Positions 1-6,299 of a stretch of 9,730 nt of DNA are shown here, piece after piece (positions within the stretch are counted from its first letter, which is position 1; each line of letters begins with the position of its first letter). The DNA lies in contig CAMKAE010000073.1 of NCBI GenBank assembly GCA_946410395.1, forward strand, positions 1 to 9,730, in the 5' to 3' direction. The notes beneath the pieces are model-generated. The model had not been told where the DNA came from and did no database searches. It saw only the letters and a program-made list of their open reading frames with translations. The translations under genes and the position numbers were made by a program. The DNA is from an uncultured Clostridia bacterium. GTDB taxonomy: Bacteria; Bacillota; Clostridia; Christensenellales; Aristaeellaceae.

Positions 1-21
1 CAGGGCGGCGTGAAGGGATAA
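1..21 (+). CDS. Possible 3' end of an upstream gene (sugar ABC permease-like C-terminus)
   Basis: Frame 1 reads QGGVKG and then a TAA stop at 19-21. Six residues cannot identify a family. However, many MalG/LplC-type carbohydrate ABC transporter permeases end in a similar G-x-VKG tail, and such transporters commonly sit beside YesM/YesN-type two-component genes and glycosidase genes. A terminator-like hairpin follows 33 nt after the stop, which fits the end of a transcription unit. The reading frame is seen directly; the permease identity is inference and weak. It could equally be chance noncoding sequence. Confidence 0.35.
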   Translation, partial: QGGVKG

Positions 22-54
22 ACAAGATCGGTTAACATGGGTTCCCTTCCTCCC

Positions 55-98
55 GGGCAAAACAGTCTGTTGAATCTTTCAGACTGTTTTGCCCTTTT
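55..98 (+). terminator. Intrinsic terminator ending the upstream unit
   Basis: The arms GGGCAAAACAGTCTG (55-69) and CAGACTGTTTTGCCC (80-94) are perfect reverse complements, giving a 15-bp stem with a 10-nt loop. TTTT (95-98) follows on the + strand. The T tract is short, but the long stem makes rho-independent termination of + strand transcripts likely. The opposite side lacks a T run, so it is probably one-directional. Its T tail doubles as part of the -35 box of the next promoter. Confidence 0.75.
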
Positions 99-123
99 CA
101 AATCGCCGCTTTTCCTGTATAAT
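95..123 (+). promoter_or_regulatory. Sigma-A-type promoter for the two-component genes
   Basis: A perfect TATAAT at 118-123 is preceded, with a 17-bp spacer, by TTTTCA at 95-100, which matches 4 of 6 bases of TTGACA. The predicted start of transcription would be near 129-131, giving a leader of about 30 nt before the kinase start codon at 162. The -35 box begins at the T tail of the upstream terminator hairpin. Confidence 0.65.
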
Positions 124-146
124 ATCATCAATAAATGCTGATCATA

Positions 147-154
147 CGAGGAGG
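147..154 (+). promoter_or_regulatory. Ribosome binding site that decides the kinase start
   Basis: GAGGAGG (148-154) lies 7 nt before the ATG at 162. An in-frame ATG at 135 lies upstream of this site and has no comparable Shine-Dalgarno sequence, so 162 is the better start. Confidence 0.8.
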
Positions 155-161
155 CTCTTTC

Positions 162-1598
162 ATGAAAGCCAGACCCCCCGTACACAGACAGTTCCGGGAC
201 CTTCCTGTGCTTCACCGCCTGCGGCCCCGGTTGATGACCATGATCCTGGCGCTGGTGCTGCCGGTGAGCCTGATCAGCCTGGCCCTGTCCGCAATCTCCG
301 TATTTCAGAGCGCGGAAGCCACGCGTACCGCGAACCGGAACGCATTCAGCTTTTATATCGACGAGGTCGCGCTGCGCAATGAGCTGGGGGATATTGACGT
401 GATTTCGGACTTTCCCGCTACCCTGGCGAAGTCCATGACGCTGATGTACTGGAACACCGGCAACAGCGATAAAAGCGGCGGCCACGGCGGAAGCGTGTAT
501 ATCTCACGGGACGGCGAACAGGCTTTTTTCGTTCATCCGGACGGCACATGGGAGAAAGCGGAACAGCCGTTTTCCGAGCTGAAGCAGGCCCGTGACCGGT
601 ATCTGTGGGAGAAGGAGGGCCAGCCATTTCAGGTTCTGGTAGCCTTCCCGTATGACTTTTCCCTGCGGAACATTCCAGCTTGGTTCTGGATCTCGATGCT
701 GATTTCTTCCCTCACCATCCTGGCCTGCCCTGTGCTGTATACCCGCCTCCGGTATGATATCCTGAACCCCATGCAAATCATGACAAAGGGCATTGAAGCT
801 TTCCGTGAGGACCGTACCGCCCGGATCCCGCCGCAGACGAAAGCCATCAGTGACGACTTTCTAGGGCTCTATGAGGAATTCAACAGGATGGCGGCGGAAG
901 TCCAGGGTTCCTATGAAAAAGATATCAAACTCCTGGAGACAGAGATGGATAACCTCCGCCTGCAGGTGAATCCCCATATGCTGCTGAACTCCTATAACAC
1001 GATCTATGCGCTGGCGGAGTCTAAGAACTACCCGGTAATCCAGGACTATGCCCTGTGCCTGGTGGACTATTTCCGGTATGTGCTCAGACGAGGCCAGCAG
1101 CTGGTGACGGTGAAGCAGGAGCTGGATTATGTGGAGAATTTCATCCGGATTCAGCGCATCCGGTACCCGGGGCGTTTCTCCTATGTGTATCAATCGGAAG
1201 ACGAATGCCTGAATGCCCTGATCCCGCCGCTTCTGATCGAAAACTTCGTGGAAAACGCGGTCAAATATGCGCTGGAACCCAGGGAAGCCATCGAGATCGT
1301 GGTTTCTGTCCGAAAGGACCAGAACAAGAGGGGTAAGGATGCCCTGCACATCGCCATCACCGACACGGGCAGCGGCATTCATCCTCAGGTACTGGAAAAG
1401 CTGAAAGCGCATGAGCCCTATATCGATGAGAGCGGAAACAAACACATCGGCATCTGGAACTGTCTCCGCCGGATCGAGCTGTTCTACGGGGAAGAGGGTG
1501 AGGTGAGCTTTTCCAGCGGGGAGGGCATGGGGACCCAGATTTATCTCGTGGTGCCGTTCCGGACCCACGATGAACCGAAAGGAGACTTGCCGGCATGA
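162..1598 (+). CDS. YesM-type sensor histidine kinase with a short extracellular region
   Basis: A 478-residue membrane histidine kinase of the His_kinase (PF06580) plus HATPase_c class, expected to autophosphorylate and pass phosphate to the regulator encoded next. A basic N-terminus leads into membrane segment 1 (about residues 24-47). An external region of only about 125 residues follows, then membrane segment 2 (about 174-196), a HAMP-like linker and a short helical stretch. The phosphoacceptor box reads NPHMLLN, with His272, where NPHFLYN is usual. The ATPase part has the N box around Asn365, DTGSGI from Asp401, and a G2-like HIGIWN stretch near residue 430. YesM kinases usually carry a sensor region about twice as long. 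The end overlaps the regulator gene by 4 bases, implying translational coupling. The signal is unknown; a glycan or binding-protein cue is inferred from context. Confidence 0.93.
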   Translation: MKARPPVHRQFRDLPVLHRLRPRLMTMILALVLPVSLISLALSAISVFQSAEATRTANRNAFSFYIDEVALRNELGDIDVISDFPATLAKSMTLMYWNTGNSDKSGGHGGSVYISRDGEQAFFVHPDGTWEKAEQPFSELKQARDRYLWEKEGQPFQVLVAFPYDFSLRNIPAWFWISMLISSLTILACPVLYTRLRYDILNPMQIMTKGIEAFREDRTARIPPQTKAISDDFLGLYEEFNRMAAEVQGSYEKDIKLLETEMDNLRLQVNPHMLLNSYNTIYALAESKNYPVIQDYALCLVDYFRYVLRRGQQLVTVKQELDYVENFIRIQRIRYPGRFSYVYQSEDECLNALIPPLLIENFVENAVKYALEPREAIEIVVSVRKDQNKRGKDALHIAITDTGSGIHPQVLEKLKAHEPYIDESGNKHIGIWNCLRRIELFYGEEGEVSFSSGEGMGTQIYLVVPFRTHDEPKGDLPA

Positions 1599-2365
1599 AT
1601 ATCCTGATCGTGGACGATGAGCCCTTTACCGTGCAGGGCATGCTGGACGGCATCAACTGGGACCTGCTCGGCTTTGACAAGGTGCTGACGGCCGGCAGCT
1701 ATGATGAGGCTGTGAACGTTTTCAAGAAGACCTATGTCGACATCCTGGTCAGTGATATCGAGATGCCGGGCGAGAGCGGGCTCAAGCTGATCGCCTATGT
1801 TAACGAGCACAGCCCCAACACCGAATGCATCATCCTGACCTGTCACGACGAGTTTGATTACGCGCAGACCGCTGTCCGGCTCAGCTGCATGGAGTATGTG
1901 CTGAAGCCCGTCCGCTATGCGAAGCTGACGGAGATCCTGATCCAGGCGCAGGAAAAGGTGACACAGCGGCGGCAGAACGAACAGATCCGGCAGTTCGGGC
2001 AGCAGTACATCAATTCTCTGGCCAGGGAAACGCGGGGCGATACAGCCAACGCGCTGGAGACCGCCGTCGGCTATATCGACGGGCATCTGTCCGAAGAACT
2101 CTCCGTGAGGGAACTGGCAGCGCTGAGTTACGTGAGTGCCGATCATCTGACCCGCCTTTTCAAAAAGAAATACGGCATGACGGTCTCGGAGTATATCCAG
2201 GACAAGCGCATCCATCTGGCGGGCGAACTCCTTCAGCGGGAGGACATGACGATTTCCATGGTGGCCAACACGGTGGGCTTCGGCAATTACTCCTACTTCA
2301 CCGAGCAGTTCAAGAAGCATTACGGAGTCACCCCGCGGGAATACCAGAAGCAGGTCCGCAGATAG
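1595..2365 (+). CDS. AraC-family response regulator (YesN-type)
   Basis: A 256-residue two-domain regulator, the probable partner of the preceding kinase. The N-terminal receiver domain (about 1-120) has the acidic pair Asp7/Asp8, phosphoacceptor Asp54 in the SDIEMPG motif, Thr82 and Lys104 before Pro105, so every residue needed for phosphotransfer is present. A short helical linker (about 121-150) leads to an AraC-type double helix-turn-helix (about 153-256). The second HTH carries the family signature from VANTVGFGNYSYF to the PREYQ end. At 256 residues it is much shorter than many YesN proteins of 350-540 residues, because the central linker is minimal. The start overlaps the kinase stop (ATGA), with GAAAGGAG upstream as ribosome binding site. 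The likely target is the repeat array directly downstream of this gene. Confidence 0.94.
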   Translation: MNILIVDDEPFTVQGMLDGINWDLLGFDKVLTAGSYDEAVNVFKKTYVDILVSDIEMPGESGLKLIAYVNEHSPNTECIILTCHDEFDYAQTAVRLSCMEYVLKPVRYAKLTEILIQAQEKVTQRRQNEQIRQFGQQYINSLARETRGDTANALETAVGYIDGHLSEELSVRELAALSYVSADHLTRLFKKKYGMTVSEYIQDKRIHLAGELLQREDMTISMVANTVGFGNYSYFTEQFKKHYGVTPREYQKQVRR

Positions 2366-2407
2366 GATTCATGTCGGATTCACAGGGTTTTTCATCGGAT
2401 TTCATAC
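2365..2407 (+). repeat. Four phased direct repeats, candidate operator for the AraC-type regulator
   Basis: GGATTCA starts at 2365 and again at 2376, GGTTTTTCA at 2386 and GGATTTCA at 2397. The spacings are 11, 10 and 11 bp, close to one helical turn, so all four face the same side of the DNA. They can also be read as two direct repeats of 21 bp (2365-2385 and 2386-2406), the arrangement expected when each AraC-type monomer contacts two adjacent major grooves through its two HTH motifs. The array ends about 23 bp before the -10 box, where an activator would touch RNA polymerase at the -35 region. The repeats are seen directly; binding is inference. Confidence 0.6.
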
Positions 2408-2426
2408 AGCATTTTCCTCCCGCCGA

Positions 2427-2435
2427 TGGCATAAT
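2427..2435 (+). promoter_or_regulatory. Extended -10 promoter of the secreted-protein/hydrolase operon
   Basis: TGG followed by CATAAT (2430-2435) forms an extended -10 element one base from consensus. No good -35 hexamer lies 16-18 bp upstream; with a 17-bp spacer the position (2407-2412) reads CAGCAT. A promoter with a strong -10 but no -35, next to phased repeats, is typical of activator dependence. Transcription would begin near 2441-2443, leaving a leader of about 65 nt. That leader contains a near repeat, CCGGAAAACG at 2440 and CCGGAAAAACG at 2479, of unknown meaning. Confidence 0.5.
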
Positions 2436-2491
2436 GGAGCCGGAAAACGGGCCAAGAGCCCACCGAACGGTATCCCCACCGGAAAAACGAC

Positions 2492-2498
2492 AAGGAGG
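2492..2498 (+). promoter_or_regulatory. Strong ribosome binding site for the secreted protein
   Basis: AAGGAGG is a near-full complement to the 3' end of 16S rRNA and stands 9 nt before the ATG at 2508. It is among the best Shine-Dalgarno sequences in the window, which fits high expression of this gene. Confidence 0.8.
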
Positions 2499-2507
2499 AA
2501 ACACAAG

Positions 2508-3572
2508 ATGAAAAAGATGATCGTCCTGCTGCTCTGTCTGGCGCTGTCCCTGTCCCTGGCGTCCTTCGCCGCGGCCGAAAGCGCTGTGCCCGAACTGGCT
2601 GACACCTACTATGCCTATGGCTATGACGTGGGCACCATGTTCATGAACTACTACATCCACTTCTATGGCGAGATCCCCGGCCTGGGCAGGGTTTTCCACG
2701 CCGGCATGTGCATGGACCAGATCACCTTTGACGGCACCTATGAGGTGATCGCTGAGGAGCGCGCCTACAGTGTGGCCATGGACCGGGCAGCCAGCGAAGC
2801 CGGCACCCTGACCGAGGGTACTGCTCCCTTCACCGTGGTGTTTTATGACTTCGACGGCAATGAACTGGACCGCTGCGCCATGGACGCCGAGCACATCTAC
2901 AACGACATGAAGAACATCACCGGTGTTGGCGGCGGAAACTGCGCCCTGAACCTGGATACCGATCCCGAGAACAGCAAGTTTGCCGCTCAGTATGCCGGCG
3001 AATCTGCCGTGGAACTGCTTTCCCTCGTCTCCCCGGACGATGACACCGCGACCCTGGCCCTGAAGGTCAACGGCAAGTACGAGGATCTGGTGGTCCTGTT
3101 TGTCGAAGGCACCTTCTCTATGAATGAAGACCAGACTGTGATCACCCTGACCCCCTCTGACGACAGCGATCCCGGCGCCACCGTGACGAAGAACGAGGAC
3201 GGCACCTACACGTATGTCTCCACCGACGGTGATGAGGTTACCTTGGTGGAAGTAAAAGGCCTGGAAGTGTCCTATGCCCTGAAGGGCCAGATCCCCGTGC
3301 CCGGCATGGATGGCACGAACGCCGACTTCATCTGCAACCTGTACAACGACGGCTCCGTGCAGCTGTACGCCGACTTCATGGGCAACAAGATGGACGTGGA
3401 CAAGGGCACCTATGAGATCGACATGACCACCTATTCTTTCGTGATCCACTTCGAGACCGCCGGCGATCTGACCACCGAGGGCTATGCCGCCGACATGGTG
3501 CTCAATTACAAGGCTGACGATGTGCAGCCCTTCGGCGCTATCGAACAGACCCTGAAGTTCGTGACCGAGTGA
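2508..3572 (+). CDS. Secreted acidic protein with repeated beta-type modules, function unknown
   Basis: A 354-residue protein that I do not recognise as a named family. The N-terminus is a clear Sec signal peptide: MKKM, a leucine-rich core, then a probable signal peptidase I site after Ala23 in FAAA. Cys10 lies inside the hydrophobic core and lacks a lipobox, so this is probably not a lipoprotein. The mature part is strongly acidic and rich in Gly, Thr, Asp and Tyr. A beta-strand motif G-T-Y/F recurs at Gly76, Gly201 and Gly300, each followed after 7-9 residues by an alternating hydrophobic strand. The first and third copies also share a downstream A-G-x-L-T-x-E-G segment, which suggests duplicated domains. 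No catalytic motif is visible. It lies first behind the putative regulated promoter, and C-ending codons look favoured. Glycan binding or a surface role is a guess from context. Confidence 0.85.
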   Translation: MKKMIVLLLCLALSLSLASFAAAESAVPELADTYYAYGYDVGTMFMNYYIHFYGEIPGLGRVFHAGMCMDQITFDGTYEVIAEERAYSVAMDRAASEAGTLTEGTAPFTVVFYDFDGNELDRCAMDAEHIYNDMKNITGVGGGNCALNLDTDPENSKFAAQYAGESAVELLSLVSPDDDTATLALKVNGKYEDLVVLFVEGTFSMNEDQTVITLTPSDDSDPGATVTKNEDGTYTYVSTDGDEVTLVEVKGLEVSYALKGQIPVPGMDGTNADFICNLYNDGSVQLYADFMGNKMDVDKGTYEIDMTTYSFVIHFETAGDLTTEGYAADMVLNYKADDVQPFGAIEQTLKFVTE

Positions 3573-3589
3573 CCCGAATCTTGCAGATC

Positions 3590-3608
3590 ATCAGAGGCTG
3601 CCTCTGAT
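3590..3608 (+). other. Short perfect inverted repeat between the secreted protein and GH43 genes
   Basis: ATCAGAGGC (3590-3598) and GCCTCTGAT (3600-3608) are reverse complements around a single T, forming an 8-bp hairpin with a triloop in RNA. No T tract follows, so it is unlikely to terminate by itself. It may protect the 3' end of the upstream message or act with the second hairpin. Confidence 0.6.
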
Positions 3609-3614
3609 CCAATC

Positions 3615-3648
3615 AGTGCCGCCGCCCGCTTTGGACGGCGGCACTTTT
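3615..3648 (+). terminator. Intercistronic terminator-like hairpin inside the operon
   Basis: AGTGCCGCCG (3615-3624) pairs perfectly with CGGCGGCACT (3636-3645). The stem is GC-rich, and TTTT runs from the end of the stem through 3648. The GH43 ribosome binding site starts at 3651, so there is no room for a new promoter after the hairpin. Either transcripts partly read through, giving more secreted protein than enzymes, or termination is regulated. A promoter inside the 3' end of the preceding gene was not evident. Confidence 0.65.
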
Positions 3649-3664
3649 CAAAGGAGTGTTCCCA

Positions 3665-4729
3665 ATGCGGCATCTGTTCTGCCCGGGCCGGGAATGGCAG
3701 GATACCGACGGAAAGCCCATTCAGGCTCACGGGGGCAGTATTCTGACCGTGGACGGTACCTATTATTGGTATGGCGAGAACAAGGAAAAGACCGACGGCA
3801 AGAACGGCGTCTGGCACTGGGGCGTGCGCTGCTACCGATCCTCCGATCTGTACAACTGGGAGGACTGCGGCCTGATCATTCCCCCGGACGAGGCCGACGT
3901 GACCTCGCCCCTGTACCCGGCCAGCATGATGGACCGGCCTCACATCCTGTACAACCCGCGGACGAAAAAGTACGTGTGCTGGCTGAAGATCATGGAGAAA
4001 AACGGCGACCAGACCGAAACGGTGCTGACCGCCGACACGATCCTGGGGCCTTACACGATCGTCCGCAAAGGGCTGCGCCCGCTGGGCATGAACGCCGGGG
4101 ATTTCGACCTGGCCGCAGCGCCGGACGGCAAGGGATACTATTTCTTTGAACGCGTGCATTCCGAGACGATCGTCGCCGATCTGACGGAAGACTACACCGG
4201 CGTGACTGGCTGTTATTCCACGCATTTCCCTCACAGCCAACCGCCTTTCGTCCGGGAAGCGACCGCTCACTTTGTGCGGAAAGGCAAGCATTATCTGGTC
4301 ACCTCCGGCACCACGGGCTATCTGCCCAATCCCTCGGAGATCGCGGTAGCCGACACCTGGCACGGTCCCTATACCGTGCTGGGGGATCCGCACCCCGGGG
4401 ATGTGAGCCGCACGTCTTTCCACTCCCAGATCTCCTCGGTGTTCTGGGTGCCGGGCAAGCGGGACCTGTATATCGCCCTGGCGGACCGCTGGGCACCGGA
4501 GTATATGCATCTGAAATATGCGGATTACGGTGAGTGGTTCCGGCTGCGGTTTCAGGATGAACGGACGCCGGATGAAGAGGCCCGCATGGCGGAACTGCAG
4601 GAGCTGCTGCCGCCGGACAGCGGCCTGGACACATCGAAGGCGCGCTATGTGTGGCTCCCTTTCCGGTTTGAGGGCGAGATGGGGATCCTGGACTGGCGGG
4701 ACGAGTGGTCTCTGGACGAATTCGAGTGA
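3665..4729 (+). CDS. GH43 glycoside hydrolase, exo-beta-1,3-galactanase-like (subfamily 24/34 type)
   Basis: A 354-residue single-domain five-bladed beta-propeller enzyme without signal peptide, so probably cytoplasmic. The opening W-x-D-T-D-G-x-P-I-Q-A-H-G-G followed by GTYYWYGE is characteristic of the GH43 branch containing galactan 1,3-beta-galactosidases. His22 stands where most GH43 enzymes have the catalytic base Asp. Known members of that branch use a Gln as base, and Gln255 in FHSQ fits. Glu198 in REA is the likely acid and Asp146 the likely pKa-modulating residue. DRPHILYN (90-97) and SGTTGYLPN (214-222) match further family signatures. ATG 3665 is chosen because AAGGAG (3651-3656) ends 8 nt before it; an in-frame GTG at 3656 overlaps that site. 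No carbohydrate-binding module is present. The subfamily and galactose specificity are from memory of motifs, not alignment. Confidence 0.82.
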   Translation: MRHLFCPGREWQDTDGKPIQAHGGSILTVDGTYYWYGENKEKTDGKNGVWHWGVRCYRSSDLYNWEDCGLIIPPDEADVTSPLYPASMMDRPHILYNPRTKKYVCWLKIMEKNGDQTETVLTADTILGPYTIVRKGLRPLGMNAGDFDLAAAPDGKGYYFFERVHSETIVADLTEDYTGVTGCYSTHFPHSQPPFVREATAHFVRKGKHYLVTSGTTGYLPNPSEIAVADTWHGPYTVLGDPHPGDVSRTSFHSQISSVFWVPGKRDLYIALADRWAPEYMHLKYADYGEWFRLRFQDERTPDEEARMAELQELLPPDSGLDTSKARYVWLPFRFEGEMGILDWRDEWSLDEFE

Positions 4730-4742
4730 GGGTGCGGTTATC

Positions 4743-6284
4743 ATGAAACAATACGAAATGTTTGAACAGGTCTTTTCCGGGCAGGTGCTGACAGGCAGCT
4801 GGGCGCAGATCGATCTGACCGCCGAGTTCACCTGCGGGGATACGGTGAAGACTGTCCGGGGTTTCTATGACGGGGACGGAAGGTATGTTGTCCGTTTCCT
4901 GCCCGAGATTCCGGGTGAGTGGCGCTGGAAGGTACGTGGGGCCGTGACCGCCGAGGGTACGGAAGTCTGTAAACCGGCGGATGGATCCCGCGGGTTGGTG
5001 AAGGCCGTTCAGACGCACTTCGAGTATGAGGACGGCACGCTCTTCTTCCCCTTTGGCACGACCGTTTATGCGCTGGCCCATCAGGAGGACGCACTGGTCG
5101 AACAGACACTCGAGAGCCTGCAAAGCGCACCCTTTAACAAGGTTCGCATGTGCGTGTTTCCCAAGCATTATGATTACAACCACAACGAGCCGCCCTGTTA
5201 TGCCTTTGAGAAGAAGGAGGACGGCGGCTGGGACGTGAACCGGCCATGCATCGCCTTCTGGCACCGGTTTGAAAAGATTCTGAAACGAATTGCGGACATT
5301 GGAATCCAGATCGACCTGATCCTGTTCCACCCCTATGACCGATGGGGATTTTCCGAACTTGCCCAACGGGACAATCTGATCTATCTGGATACCGTGCTGC
5401 GTCGCCTGGCCGCATGGCCCAATATCTGGTGGAGCCTGGCCAATGAGTATGATCTGAACATGGCAAAATCCCTGAACGATTGGCAGGAGATCGAGGAATA
5501 CGTCGCCGGGAACGATCCCTTCCATCACCTGTTGTCCAATCACAACTGCATGTGCTTCTGGGATCATACCCGCAAGAATATCACCCACGCCAGTCTGCAG
5601 ACCAAGGGCTTATCAGAAATCCCGCGCTGGATCCGGAAATACACGAAGCCCGTCATCATTGACGAGTGCTGCTACGAGGGCAATCTGCCGCATTTCTGGG
5701 GCAGTATCAGCGGGCAGGAGATGGTGCGCCGGTTCTGGCGCTGCTGTGCGTCCGGCGCGTATTGCACCCACGGAGAAACCTTCCTTTCGGAAGACGAAAT
5801 CCTCTGGTGGGCACGCGGCGGAAAGCTGAAGGGAGAAAGCCCCAGACGCATCGCCTTCCTGCGCGGGATCATGGAGAGCCTTCCCGGCCCGCTGACGCCC
5901 AGAGACAGCATCTGGGATACGGTGCTACAGGAAGGCGAGGCGCTGGAAAAAGCGCTCACCCGGATGCCGGAGGAGACAAGGGGCTTCTGGCGGATGTTCT
6001 CCGAGAGCATCCATCGGATGGATGTCTGTGACCGCACGGCCCATCTGGGCGGTGAGCACGCCTGGGAAAGCTGCTGCGGCGAGGAAGCGTACCTGACCTA
6101 CTTCGATCTGCAATGCTACGGCGAGCAGACGGTGAACCTGCCGAAAGACAAGGTCTACAGAGCCGAACTGATCGACGTGTGGAACATGACCCGCGAGGTC
6201 ATCGCGGAGGTCATCAGCGGAGAAACCAAACTGAAGCTGCCGGGGCGGGATAATCTGGCACTCCTGATCACCCGAATCCAATGA
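4743..6284 (+). CDS. DUF5060-DUF4038-DUF5605 putative glycoside hydrolase
   Basis: A 513-residue protein with three parts. An N-terminal beta-sandwich (about 1-80) resembles DUF5060. A central TIM barrel (about 95-385) resembles DUF4038, which is related to the GH140 apiosidase fold. A C-terminal beta domain (about 440-513) has the YLTYFDLQ to DVWNMT to LPGRDNLAL pattern of DUF5605. In the barrel, WSLANEYD places Glu235 after Asn at the usual beta-4 acid/base site, and VIIDECCYEG places Glu308 (or Glu312) near the beta-7 nucleophile site; HGETF (Glu345) follows. No signal peptide is visible. The same frame stays open upstream to 4518, but that part overlaps the GH43 gene. ATG 4743 lies 13 nt after the GH43 stop, with a weak GAGGG site, and begins exactly at the DUF5060-like fold. 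Substrate unknown; pentose or rhamnose side chains are plausible from neighbours. Confidence 0.82.
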   Translation: MKQYEMFEQVFSGQVLTGSWAQIDLTAEFTCGDTVKTVRGFYDGDGRYVVRFLPEIPGEWRWKVRGAVTAEGTEVCKPADGSRGLVKAVQTHFEYEDGTLFFPFGTTVYALAHQEDALVEQTLESLQSAPFNKVRMCVFPKHYDYNHNEPPCYAFEKKEDGGWDVNRPCIAFWHRFEKILKRIADIGIQIDLILFHPYDRWGFSELAQRDNLIYLDTVLRRLAAWPNIWWSLANEYDLNMAKSLNDWQEIEEYVAGNDPFHHLLSNHNCMCFWDHTRKNITHASLQTKGLSEIPRWIRKYTKPVIIDECCYEGNLPHFWGSISGQEMVRRFWRCCASGAYCTHGETFLSEDEILWWARGGKLKGESPRRIAFLRGIMESLPGPLTPRDSIWDTVLQEGEALEKALTRMPEETRGFWRMFSESIHRMDVCDRTAHLGGEHAWESCCGEEAYLTYFDLQCYGEQTVNLPKDKVYRAELIDVWNMTREVIAEVISGETKLKLPGRDNLALLITRIQ

Positions 6285-6299
6285 GCGGAGGAAATCACC

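Noticed and set aside
30..49. Two GGTT motifs 10 bp apart upstream of the first hairpin, considered as a second regulator site
   Set aside because: The similarity to the 2365-2407 repeats is limited to a few bases, and they lie on the far side of the terminator from the promoter.
135..161. Earlier in-frame ATG at 135 for the kinase
   Set aside because: The GAGGAGG site (148-154) falls after it and is correctly placed for ATG 162. An N-terminal extension of nine residues is not needed by the family.
2449..2461. GGGC-CAAGA-GCCC mini-hairpin in the secreted-protein leader
   Set aside because: A stem of 4 bp is too short to call a riboswitch or terminator, and no T run follows.
2328..3449. A 373-codon minus-strand open frame rich in Val, Gly and His
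   Set aside because: The repetitive composition mirrors the biased codons of the secreted-protein gene; no signal peptide or family match was found.
4518..4742. Upstream in-frame extension of the DUF4038 gene
   Set aside because: It would overlap the GH43 coding sequence by more than 200 bases with an Arg/Trp-rich translation unlike the family; ATG 4743 matches the domain start.
3506..4831. A 441-codon minus-strand open frame opposite GH43
   Set aside because: It overlaps the GH43 gene and its intergenic hairpins, has no family motifs and is rich in Arg, Gly and Pro, as expected of a shadow frame.
4299..5588. A 429-codon minus-strand open frame opposite the GH43 end and the DUF4038 gene
   Set aside because: It has no domain motif, and the + strand frames are clearly coding.
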